Origin: Setoptus koraiensis
Lineage: Eukaryota > Arthropoda
DNA length: 64,000 bases
Assembly: GCA_048013815.1 (NCBI GenBank)
Contig: CM106586.1
Span: forward strand, 9,672,001-9,736,000
Direction: 5' to 3'
This document shows, piece after piece, positions 24,896 to 34,780 of this stretch. The translations under genes and the position numbers were made by a program. The first letter of the stretch is position 1, and each line of letters begins with the position of its first letter. The notes beneath the pieces are model-generated. The model saw nothing but the letters and a program-made list of their open reading frames with translations, was not told where the DNA came from and ran no database searches.

Positions 24896-27800
24896 TTTTT
24901 GATTCTCAGGGACCCTTGTTAGCATAACATAGAAGCCACCAAACTGTACCTAGTTTTCTACATATCAATTCAGTATTGATCACTGATAACAGTTCCCTGC
25001 TAATAGATCTCTGATAATAGATCTCCGAAAGGCCTTGATGCGTAAAATTTCCACGGTAGTCAATAGTATTATGCGTCTGCATTCGCTTGAACCAATCTAC
25101 TAACTGGTTTCCTGAAAGCCATGATGATGCTGATATTGTTGCCATAATACAACGCTTTTGTTCGTTTGCCACATGTCTCTATCAAGGACCGAGAACTTCA
25201 TGAAGACGGAGCACTAATGGATCGATCCTCGGTCGCGTATCGCAACTAGCTATTGTGTGATGTACTAACATTTGATTCATGACCCAAAATAAATGTGAAA
25301 GTTCGAATGACCAATGGGCATCTGCTAGGATAATGCAAACCTTTTTTCTGATGTTTATTGGCTCACGGGCATCTCACACTGACCGTACAAAAATTTCCTT
25401 TGGGCGTTGTTTTGCACCGCTCATCCTGCGTGAATTGTCATATGCAAATCGCAAACATTATTGCTACTGTTTTGTTGCATCATAATGACCGTCATGTTCC
25501 ATAAGTCTAACTCTGCTCGCGTGAATTCTTTCAAGCCTAACTAACTTGTTTCTCTCGTATTGTGTGGAGCTTCGGCTACATGAAACTACAGGCAGCATGA
25601 ACGCTATGTCGGCCAGTATCCATTTAGGGAGTCTGTTAACCTCGGGTTTGCATTTATATCAACTTAAATTTTTCATTTGAACCCAATGCATTGCCTCCTT
25701 CAATACCAATAGCTACTTTTCTAGTCTAGACTAAATATGTTTGCACTTCAAACTTTGTGACGAGTAGTAGAATGTGTGTGACATTTTTTTCTGGCTTAGT
25801 GGTCATTGTTTCCTTGGTTATAGCGGCACCAACAGAGACAGGATATGACGTGTGTATTCATGAAGAGCTAAAGAGACATAACACAATGAATAATGTATCC
25901 TGTTTCTGGATGCAAACTTATCTAACTAAGCAATAGCTACTATTGAGGGAAATAACGTAGTATTCCAACAAACAAGTAGCTTAATTCAATATTTATGAAA
26001 ATCATCAATTAAAATGAAAATAGTATTGATACTAATGAAGTGCAGAATGTAACAGTGACAGACATATTCAAGTAATATTCAATATTCAAGTAAGCCACTG
26101 CCATCGATCATGGTAAGTTGAATAGTCACTAGAGTTGGATAAATGTTTATTAATTGAATTCATAATACATATGAAGGCAGTGTGAATATTTTAATCGCCT
26201 ATAATATCATCATCGTTATGCTATCAAGTCTCCTTAAATGATATTTATGCATATGTCAGCAGAAGCAGCATTAGACTAGACGAAAACTAGGTTCACGCCA
26301 TCTTTTTATTTGCAAGATATTTATAATCTTGAAGACTGTCTGGTATAAGTGTAAGAGGATCCAATTTTTCACATTACCAAGGTAAGATACATAGCATACA
26401 TGAAATTGCTCAATTGCACTTTCGATGGAACATTAGATAGATTCCTGTTGTTCAAACATTAATGGTGGTGACTTGCGAACTTGACAATCGCTAGTTAGTG
26501 TATTTTTATTCCTTAGTTAGTGGTGATGTAAACAGCAAGCCCATAGTGTGCAAAGTCAAGTTCAAGTTCAATTATCAGCCTCAAGTTATTGTTAACGTTC
26601 AAGTTCAAGACCATTAGAGTTAACTCTAGTTAATGTCAAGCGACCCAATTATCGATGAATAATAATTCATGATTTTCTCGTTTTCTTTGGTGGACCATGT
26701 TGTACAAACAACATTCATAACGATGTTACGAATGAAACATCATTTATACTACTGGTGAGTGGTAACGGTTAATGGTTGTGCCGTTACAATCGTTAGTTTG
26801 TTTATGTGCATTTAATACGTCACGACGACGACGCGTATTTGTAATTTATTTGCTAAATGATTTTGTTATGTTGATCGTAGCTACCAATAGTGAAATTATC
26901 TCTAATTTAGTTAATTGAGAATAAATGTTCGCAAGTATCACCTGTACCTGTAATCATGTGTAGAGAGAGAACAAACACAACGATATAGACCATTCAGCAA
27001 GGAAACAAGTTGCGACAAAGCGACATGCTAATGAGTGGTGATAGATGGTTCATCGAGCAAATATTTATTTGGCATCATCAGTCGATTGGTTGGTGTCGTG
27101 ACGCGATGATGCAGTCGGTTACATGATTGTCATAGTCGCTCATGCAGTTCAAGTTCAAGATAAATCGACGTTCGTGTGTGTGTGTGTGACGCCATTTTGT
27201 ACAAGGTTTAGGGCCCGGAGTGTAAGGCCATTGGAAAACCCCGCTCGGTACAGTAGTTGCCAGTAATCTATATGGGACACAATTCGCAGTCAACAGTGCA
27301 CAATGAGTGATGGTGTGCGTAGAATTTTTGCGCGTATGTCTAACAGTATTGCAACTAAAGTATGGAATAAACTCTATTAAATAGGCAGTGTGAACGTATT
27401 GATACGAACGCCGTTCTATATGTTGCCAGCTAGTCTGGTCACAGTAATTGGATTGCATAGCAACACTTGCATGCCAACAGTTTTGCGTGTGTCGCCAAGT
27501 TACGGTTCAGTTGTGTCTGGTTGGCTGCTAGTTGGTTGTGACTCACAACTTGTGAGTTAGTTACGCGACTTACGTGTGCGATGGCCATCATCGCTGCGCC
27601 AGCAACATTGTTAGCAAGCCATCACATGCAGACAAAATTCGGTGCGCGCCTTGTAGCGAACTGTGCCGAGCTGTAGAGAACTGTAGCGAACTGTAGCGAC
27701 AAACTTGGCAACATGAGCACGCGTTGCATCGTGCTGACAACAATAATGGCGCCCATGGTAGCATACTGTACGGTGTAGAATTGTAGAACTTTTTGCCTCG

Positions 27801-28381
27801 CATGTTATTACACTGTGACGATTGTGTGTGTGTGTGTTTCGAGGGGGGGGGGCGTGCAACAACCATTGGCTCTTTCAAATCACATTCGCTTGTTGCGAGC
27901 TAACGAACTGCCGACCGGAGGAGCACATCAATTTACTAGCGCTACCATTTATGCATCATATATAAGAATTATGGATTCATGCAATTATCTGGCAATCGTA
28001 TTTCATAATATTATCGCCAAACAATATTATTTACACAGCTATGTTATGTTACCATCATTTGTCATTTGTTATCATTTGCTGTCTTATGGGGTATATTGCA
28101 ACAGTTGGTGCGAAGAGTCCATGGCATCGCAAATGTGCTGACCTTTGCATCAATGTTGACAGTGCACCCACATAGAAAAGTTCCAATCAAGTCGAACACA
28201 ACCTAAAACAATCAATTCCTTTTTGCAATCACCTATCTTCTCGCCCATTATGGAAAAACCAGCGACACACACACTCGAAGTTCCGACCACATTCAACTTA
28301 CGATAACCATTGCCTGGCATGAATCATCAACACAATATACGGGGATACTTCAGTAGTCAGTGATATCACAATACAGTGGCC
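24896..28381. other. Long intergenic region
   Basis: About 3.5 kb without a recognised gene. It contains short GT runs (around 27173-27188 and 27823-27838), a G run at about 27844-27852, a local direct repeat of a CAAGTT-type unit near 26560-26615, and a small repeat of ACTGTAGCGA near 27660-27700. Its right end should contain the promoter of the Rab34/36-like gene. Short open frames here show no domain. Confidence 0.4.
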
Positions 28382-29798
28382 ATGTATAGGACCATCAACA
28401 AATACTGTCTGCCCATGCTGGCGAATTGCACGCCCTACATCGAGTCCGACTTTGATGTATGTGTTAAAGAATTCTGTGCACAAAAGAGAGGCTCTCCGGC
28501 CCAACCGAACACAACAACGAACACAACAACAAACACAACAACAAACGCAACAACAAACACAACCACAACAACCACTACAACCACATCTACAACTACAACC
28601 GCAACACACAATCTAGTTAATCAACAACCCAACCCAGATAAGTTACAAACCAAGCTGGCCAGTTTTGAGGCCAACAAACCAACACCAGTGGACACAGTGG
28701 ACAAAGTTAATAATATTCAAAGCTCACTCCAATCAGATCAAGTATACACGCGCAGTGATTCCATTAATCAAATTAACACTTTGCATCCCGTGCAACAGCA
28801 ACAACCGAAGCATCATTACAGCAATCTGATCAAAATGCCCCACAGTTGTAAAGTCATTGTTACCGGCGATGTGGCCGTGGGAAAGACATCTCTCATTAAT
28901 AGATTTGGCTATGATGTCTACTCGTCACACTACAAAACTACCATTGGTGTCGATTTTGATGTGCAAAAATTTCAAATACTCGGAATGCCATACGTGCTTC
29001 AGGTAAGCTAACTCAGAATGTTAGATAAGATGACTATACTTTGATCATCGATTCACAAATAACCTCATCACTCTATTCTCGTATCCCTTTGTTATGTCCA
29101 CACTTGCATAGATCTGGGACACGGCTGGTCTAGAACGTTTCAAATGTATCACTTCCTCCTATTACAGAGGCTGCCAAGTGGCAATTATAGTATTTGACAT
29201 GTCCAACTTGGAGACGCTCAAGAATGCTATCAAGTGGCGGGACGAAATTTTAGAGTCTTGCCAGACATACGAGCAGCTGGTTATGGGAACAACACCTCCG
29301 TCGTCGGCCATGGAAGGTAAACCGGGCAACAGAGAAGACATCGATCAAAATGTACACTCGTTAACTGAAAAACACAACATTTATTTGCGGCATCAACAAC
29401 AAGCACTTATTCATCACAATTCACTACCTATTATTTTTTTGGTTGGCTCCAAAAGTGATCTGATCAGTGATATTAATCTGGAGTTTGTCACTCATCAAGC
29501 TAAAATAATTGCTAATAGAATGCAAGCTGAATTGTGGACTGTATCGGCGCAAAATGGTGACAACGTCACCGAATTATTCACTAGGATTGCCACTGTTTCA
29601 TTCAACAAGGCCGTCCTGAGAGAAATTGTTCTAGCAAAATATGAGGCCTCAACATTAGGTGTCTGTTTGAAGCAGAAAATAATCCAGCAACAACAGAAAG
29701 ACTTATGGAGTCAAGGAAAATTGATAAAAATTTCAAGGAAGAAAAAAAGTGACGATAAACGGGCCAAATGCATAAATATTCAATGTGTAATCAAATAA
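28382..29798 (+). CDS. Rab34/Rab36-like small GTPase with extended N-terminus
   Basis: Two exons, 28382-29002 and 29112-29798, with a 109-bp GT-AG intron in phase 0; 435 residues against about 260-330 for human Rab34/36. The first 150 residues carry a poly-Thr/Asn tract. The GTPase core then follows: GDVAVGKTS (162-170), YKTTIGVDF at switch I, IWDTAGLERFKCI at switch II (about 208-220) and the YYRG sequence characteristic of this subfamily. The guanine-recognition motif is GSKSDL, as in Rab34/36. An insert of about 55 residues lies before that motif. The usual switch II Gln is Leu. The C-terminus is basic and ends C-V-I-K rather than the CC/CCP of Rab34/36, so it could be read as a CAAX box. 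Rab34/36 act in Golgi, lysosome positioning and ciliogenesis in other animals. Confidence 0.85.
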
Positions 29799-30272
29799 CC
29801 CATACTTTATTTGACAGGCCTGATTAAAACCTCCAGATCGATATCTAAGTTTAATCACTGTCCTCGTGTTGAAATTACCGCTCAGTGTTTAGTTTATATT
29901 TGGGAACTTTGGGTTATTACAGGGACTCAAATTTTTACAATCCAAGGACCGATTGTCGTGGCGAAGGGGGACATGGATCACAGTAGATTTGGGTGTATCC
30001 CCTGGTACCTTTCCTCCCTTGGGATATTGAATTTATTCAAGGGAAGATACAAAAGTCAGAAAATTAACAAGATAAGATGATCAAAGTTACCCTAATCGTG
30101 TTTCCTCTTCTCTGACATAGCAGAGCTAGTATTTATTCATTCATTGAAGTCAGAATCAACACCATACATCGTTCGAAAGTAAAAATGATGATGAAACATC
30201 TGAGGAAGTAATGTCGAGGTAGTATTTGAGACAAATTTCAATTCTACCATCGCACCATCCGAGCCTAGACAC
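29799..30272. other. Intergenic region before the Ir25a inverted copy
   Basis: No gene is recognised. The open frame 29811-30080 has no domain. The segment near 29995-30050 carries a short imperfect inverted motif (GTATCCCCTGG ... AAGGGAAGATAC). Confidence 0.35.
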
Positions 30273-30976
30273 TCCAAACAGATTGCAATGCAACACTAAT
30301 CAAGATAGTGAGGGTATCAGCATCGACAATATCGGTGGTGTGTTCGTTATAATCTTTGTCGGAGTTATTATTTCATTTTTGGCTTTGGCAATTGAGCAGT
30401 GCTATCGTAAAAACAAATTCAATGACACTATTGAGACGACTGGCAAGTTTGATGGCAATGATCAAACAATTGTAGGTGACATGCAGACTCCTAATAGCAA
30501 ATGGAATAGCGATCTAGAGCCTCGAGAATTGTCATTCAAGGATCAACAGAGTGACCCGATCGTCAAGATCTCCACCTTGACAATTGACCATTCTCGTCCA
30601 GCATCTCCTGATTCTATTGATCGGCAAGTTTCAAAATCAATCATGGCTTTCACAAACTCAAACCATATAAACCAGGGCACCAAGATCGATCAAGCAAGAC
30701 CACAGTCGATTCAACAACACAATGGGTCAACAGAGAAGACGTTAGGTTGTTCAAGCCCTGTAATGCTCGACACAACAACCTTGAAAACTATTGGGCCAAA
30801 TGGGCTTCAAAATCGTAAAGTTACCTCAATAAGACCCATTAAATCAAGGTTGCCAAGACTGTCTGTTCAGACACAGACGGAGGGCTCTTTGGCCTTTTGA
30901 GATAAAGATTATGTTTAGCTGTCAACATACAAATCCAAGTAGAAAATCAGCATTTATTTTTATTGTTATGATATAA
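30273..30976 (+). pseudogene. Inverted duplicate of the Ir25a 3' terminal region
   Basis: This 704-bp segment is, as far as I can read, identical to the reverse complement of 34705-35408. It carries the last transmembrane helix, the cytosolic tail and the stop codon of Ir25a (209 residues starting at the PNRLQC sequence) plus about 75 bp of 3' UTR. Similarity continues at roughly 80 % to about 31030, the COG8 stop, and then fades. On the other side the match stops abruptly at 30273. No ATG or ligand-binding portion precedes it, so by itself it cannot encode a receptor; use as an alternative 3' exon by an upstream plus-strand transcript is conceivable but unsupported. It lies tail-to-tail with COG8. 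Confidence 0.85.
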
Positions 30977-31040
30977 GAAAAACTGTAAAAAATTCCTTTT
31001 TGTCTTCTCCTCCTTTCTTTTCATCAAACTATGATCACAT

Positions 31041-32626
31041 CTAATCTCCAATTATGCTCATCAACTCTGGTATTATCATCCTCAATGGTGCAACGATCCT
31101 ACCTGTATTCATGCCAAAATTTTCCACTAGTTCCGAGTGAGAGTTTTTCAAAGAGTTCAGTTCTAGTTTAGTCAAACCTAGAAGATTTAGAATCGATTTC
31201 TCAGGGAATAAAGTCTCACATTGGGCAGATATATATGGCAGCAGTTCAGTGATGAAATGTATCGCCAATTGAGTCAATATGGGATGATTGGACTTGTAAT
31301 CGGAGCTTGACAATGTCGACAGGGCTTTTGACACTCGCAACAGAGATGAATTCAAAGCTTTGTGTACATCAATGAATAGAGCTAAATGTTTTGAGGCGAA
31401 TCCTTCCAGGTTGAGACTAACAGATTCAAGGAGATCGCAGCAGTAGTTCTTGAATATGGGGTAATCATCAAACGAGGCCGGTGGTTCAGTTAATACAGAA
31501 TTCCAAATGGACGATCTTTGTGTTTTGTTTTCTGTTGTCAGTCGATTAGTTAGAGACTCTATAGAAATGGATACAGATGTTGTAAATGCCAATTCGAATT
31601 TGACAGTCGCTTTTTCTATATTTGATTTGATGACCACCAACAATGCATCATTCAACAATGGCAATAATTGAGGTTCTAGGTCGTAACCTATAGCACCCAT
31701 CCTCTTAGTCATATTCATACATCGATCAAATATATCACATATGCAATTACTCCTTTGGTTGTTAGCTGCAAAAGTCAAGTAGTCCTTCAGCGACGATATA
31801 AACGAGGATAATTTCAACATGAGCCAGCTGTTTATTATTGATTTATCGTCCGTATCCCGATCCAATGTACTAAACTTTTGTAGTTGTCCTGGTACAATAG
31901 TGTCAGAATCGGCAAATATCTTTCCATAGTCATGAAGAATGGATGGCAAATTTTGATCGTAAGCATCTACCACACCAGCAAATGTTCCGTCAGTGGTTCT
32001 ATTTTCTAAGTTTTGCTCAAACCAGGCGTCTCTAGCAATCAAAAACTTGAGCCTTAAATCACGATCGCAAAAAATTCCGCAATTACGCAGAAGACCGACA
32101 GTATTAAGCATGTTCGGGTCAGACGAGTTCTCAATTGTTTCCAACTTTTTTGTCAAATTCAACACTATCTGCTCTCGCAGCTGAATCGCCTTGTTATAAG
32201 TTTCGGAGAACACTGGATGTTTCTCCCCATATCGCCTATTCAGATCTGTAACGAAATCCAGAATTTCCATAGCTCGTTCATAATGTTCTATATTGATACA
32301 ATCCTCCATATCTTGAGGCAATCTCAATATGAGGGATAGTTCCTTTTTCTTTTCCACTTCATCATCGTCCTTTGTGATGGTATTATCTTCAACAGCTGAA
32401 ACGTTGCTGGTATCTTTTGATTTGTCGTCAAGGAGTAAAGAGTCCAGGGTAGTCTCTATTTGACGAAACTAATATGATAGACAACAGAGAAAAACGTTAT
32501 TATTTTCAATCACGCCGAGCTATTCGATCTAGAATCATCACACTGGTAACAAACCTTTTGATCCAATTGGGGTGTGTCCTGGATACTTTGAAGTATCGCC
32601 TCAAAGTATGGTTCTTTTTTGTCCAT
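31041..32626 (-). CDS. COG8: Conserved oligomeric Golgi complex subunit 8
   Basis: Two minus-strand exons: 32555-32626 (24 codons from the ATG at 32626) and 31041-32468, with an 86-bp GT-AG intron in phase 0; 499 residues. Family landmarks include FRQIETTLDSLL, a LRLPQDMEDCI stretch equivalent to the LPxLMxTC motif, and FCDRDLRLKFLIARDAWFEQ, matching the very conserved LRVKFLQARDAWL of COG8, followed by the IL.DYGKIFADSD segment. COG8 belongs to lobe B of the COG tether, which directs retrograde vesicles within the Golgi and maintains glycosylation enzymes. The protein is shorter at the N-terminus than vertebrate COG8 (about 612), so a further upstream start cannot be excluded. The start lies only 50 nt downstream of the RNASEH2C stop, and the stop lies next to the duplicated Ir25a tail. 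Confidence 0.85.
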
Positions 32627-32676
32627 CTCTTTCTAGGTACTTGTGGACAAATTGAAGGCGAAGAACAGTTGTTACA

Positions 32677-33129
32677 CTATCGGTGTATGGCTTCGGACAA
32701 CTTCAACCACCTCAATGCTTGAACAGGTGTGTCGCTATCGGTGGGTACCTGGTCCCAGTTCCAATATGTGAAACTGTTGAAATTTTTCAAAACCTTTCTT
32801 TCTTCACTAGGTCGCTCAGATGATTTGGCTTCTATGACACTGCCAATGTAGCCCTCAGGAAGTTCAACAATTCTACCTTGAAGTGGCCTGCCCCGAAAAG
32901 AAGCGGTATACAGATGAGCAGAATTATTGTCCACAGCAGTTGTGTTATTATCTTTGATTTTGGGGTCTTGATCTCCGCTCGATATGGCCTCTGTCCTCTG
33001 TATGGTGGGAGTAAAATAGGTAGAAACTCTTGCCGTCTCGCAAGAACTATCAATCTTACAAGGCATAAAATGACATGTAGACAAAGTGGCTTCTGTCGAG
33101 TCAGAGTTTCCTAAATTGATAGATGACAT
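32677..33129 (-). CDS. RNASEH2C: Ribonuclease H2 subunit C
   Basis: A single exon of 150 residues (human 164). The ATG at 33129 is preceded immediately by an in-frame TAA, which fixes the start. Family features: CHFMPCKIDSSCETARVSTYF near the start, equivalent to the HLLPCEVxxDGPAxVGxFF region; SFRGRPLQGRIVELPEGYIG (the FRGRxLxG..V.LPPGxVGxV motif); and a C-terminal FTYWNWDQVP with LRWLKLSEAIH, matching the closing W....AL.W..LA.AIH. RNase H2C is a structural subunit of the trimeric enzyme that excises ribonucleotides from DNA and degrades RNA-DNA hybrids in the nucleus. It lies in tandem with COG8, 50 nt apart, suggesting a shared promoter or transcript. A decayed duplicate lies at 24228-24895. 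Confidence 0.85.
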   Translation of the reverse strand: MSSINLGNSDSTEATLSTCHFMPCKIDSSCETARVSTYFTPTIQRTEAISSGDQDPKIKDNNTTAVDNNSAHLYTASFRGRPLQGRIVELPEGYIGSVIEAKSSERPSEERKVLKNFNSFTYWNWDQVPTDSDTPVQALRWLKLSEAIHR

Positions 33130-33639
33130 TTACACTCGTTTTACCAGTTTGAACAAAATAAATTGAGAATAATAGATATACTTGGCATTCATTGAATGGA
33201 TATAATAGCAAAGATGTGTTTTATTAGTCAGCTCAATCTACCAATCTGATATTGGATCAAGTTGTGAGTCGGTTCTCCTCTGTAATCAGCTGACTGCGAT
33301 GTCACGATGTTTATTGTGCACGTGAACTTGGCTTAAGTGTTTTTCTGCCTAAGCTTTCCGAGCTTTTCAATCTCGGGTTGAACATAACAACATATTCCTT
33401 TAAAATGTAACCCAATAATACTATGATCGGCTCATAATAACCGGTGTTTTCGTGAACATATCGTATATGTTAATGAAGTTGTTATCACCAATCAACGGAC
33501 GAACACCATTTGTTGCAAGCATGCTCACAAATGAATATTCATATGTGAATTTTTTCCAAGATGACAGTTCAAAGGTCTTTTTAGCGCTTTATTTTAATTA
33601 AGTAGCTATCGGGGTGGTTCTGGCAGATACGTTTATTCA

Positions 33640-33805
33640 CGTGACTATGTAATCCTATGGAGGTTTGACTTGGTCACATTTGTGAGAATCCTGCTAGACA
33701 TTGCACATGTATTTCTATGTAGATTTGACTTGGTCTATTATCGCTTCACTCGAAAATATTTCGTATGCAATCCAATGGAGATTTGACTAGATCACATTTG
33801 TGAGG
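33640..33805. repeat. Degenerate tandem repeat, about 60-bp unit
   Basis: Three imperfect copies of a unit containing AGATTTGACTTGGTCACATT, beginning near 33645, 33708 and 33763, upstream of RNASEH2C. Confidence 0.6.
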
Positions 33806-34004
33806 AGTTCGGTGGTGACAATTCGAAGTTCGGTGGTCACATTTCGAACTTCGAACTTCGAAATTGAAAATTCGAATTTTTGATGATAGTTTCAGCTGCT
33901 CTGTCGAAGTTCGATGGTCAGAGTTCGGTGGTCAGAGTTCGATGGTCACAATCTGAACTTCGAAATTCGAAATTGAAAATTTGAATTTCCGATGATAGTT
34001 TCAC
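33806..34004. repeat. Two-copy repeat rich in TTCGAA/GTTCGGTGGTCA motifs
   Basis: Two copies of about 97 bp (33806-33902 and 33905-34004) each contain several GTTCGGTGGTCA motifs followed by TTCGAAATTGAAAATTCGAA-like palindromic sequence and TGATGATAGTTTCA. They sit directly upstream of the small ORF at 34067. Confidence 0.65.
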
Positions 34005-34066
34005 GAATCATGTTGATCAGTCTTTTTATAGTCCAGCTCAAGAACTCAAGCAAAAAAAAAGTAATA

Positions 34067-34345
34067 ATGGAGCACCAAAAAACAAGACAAGAAATAAAAA
34101 AAGAAGCTCATAAAAGAGCAAAAGAAGAAATTATTAGTGTCCTCCCAAAGAAGTCGGAGTCGGAGCAGGAATGGAGTGAGACAGAGATCTATCAGCTATC
34201 ATCAGCCTATATTAAGCTACTACACGCCGTCATCAGAAGTGGCAAACGCCCGGAGGCATATTTCGAGAGCGTCCCCGACGAAATACTGCCACAACCATTT
34301 TCGCTTCAGGATCTGAGGATGCGTCTGAAAAAAAGAGGCGTATAA
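34067..34345 (+). CDS. Small protein with bHLH-like sequence (hypothetical)
   Basis: An ATG at 34067 opens a 92-residue frame whose composition looks protein-like. Residues about 5-30 are basic and helical and end in a VLP turn (AHKRAKEEIISVLP). Residues about 42-62 (ETEIYQLSSAYIKLLHAVI) resemble helix 2 of basic helix-loop-helix proteins. The canonical ERxR basic motif is not present. No intron or flanking exon is evident. It may be a degenerate bHLH fragment, an exon of a larger unrecognised gene, or a chance frame. It lies between tandem repeats and the Ir25a 3' end. Confidence 0.4.
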   Translation: MEHQKTRQEIKKEAHKRAKEEIISVLPKKSESEQEWSETEIYQLSSAYIKLLHAVIRSGKRPEAYFESVPDEILPQPFSLQDLRMRLKKRGV

Positions 34346-34780
34346 AAATTTCGTCACAGTTTGAACGCACAATTAGCACTGTCAAAGGCACATAACTGTA
34401 AATCCAGATGGTTATATCCGACATGTTATCACATACTCGCTTCTATATTCCAATCATACTTGTCCATCCAAAAAATTAAGCGCTCGAAATACTGATTTGA
34501 TCAGTATTACTTGTTTCATGTGACATCATCAACTCCTAAGATTCTATTAAACATGTTCATGAACAGGCAGTAAAGCTTCTGCAAATCTATACTCTGAAAT
34601 GCTGAAGATGATCGAGGCGACCAATTTCTAGAACTGAAAGACTCTGATGAATATTTGATTAAAAGAAAGGAGAAGAAGACAAAAGAGAATTTTACACAGC
34701 TTTTTTATATCATAACAATAAAAATAAATGCTGATTTTCTACTTGGATTTGTATGTTGACAGCTAAACATAATCTTTATC
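34346..34780. other. 3' flank of Ir25a
   Basis: No further coding signal. It contains the Ir25a 3' UTR on the minus strand and, at 34650-34780, the part of the inverted repeat that begins to diverge. Confidence 0.4.

Noticed and set aside
30226-30900. Independent receptor gene on the plus strand
   Set aside because: It contains only the last helix and tail of Ir25a, identical to the minus-strand gene, with no start or ligand-binding region.
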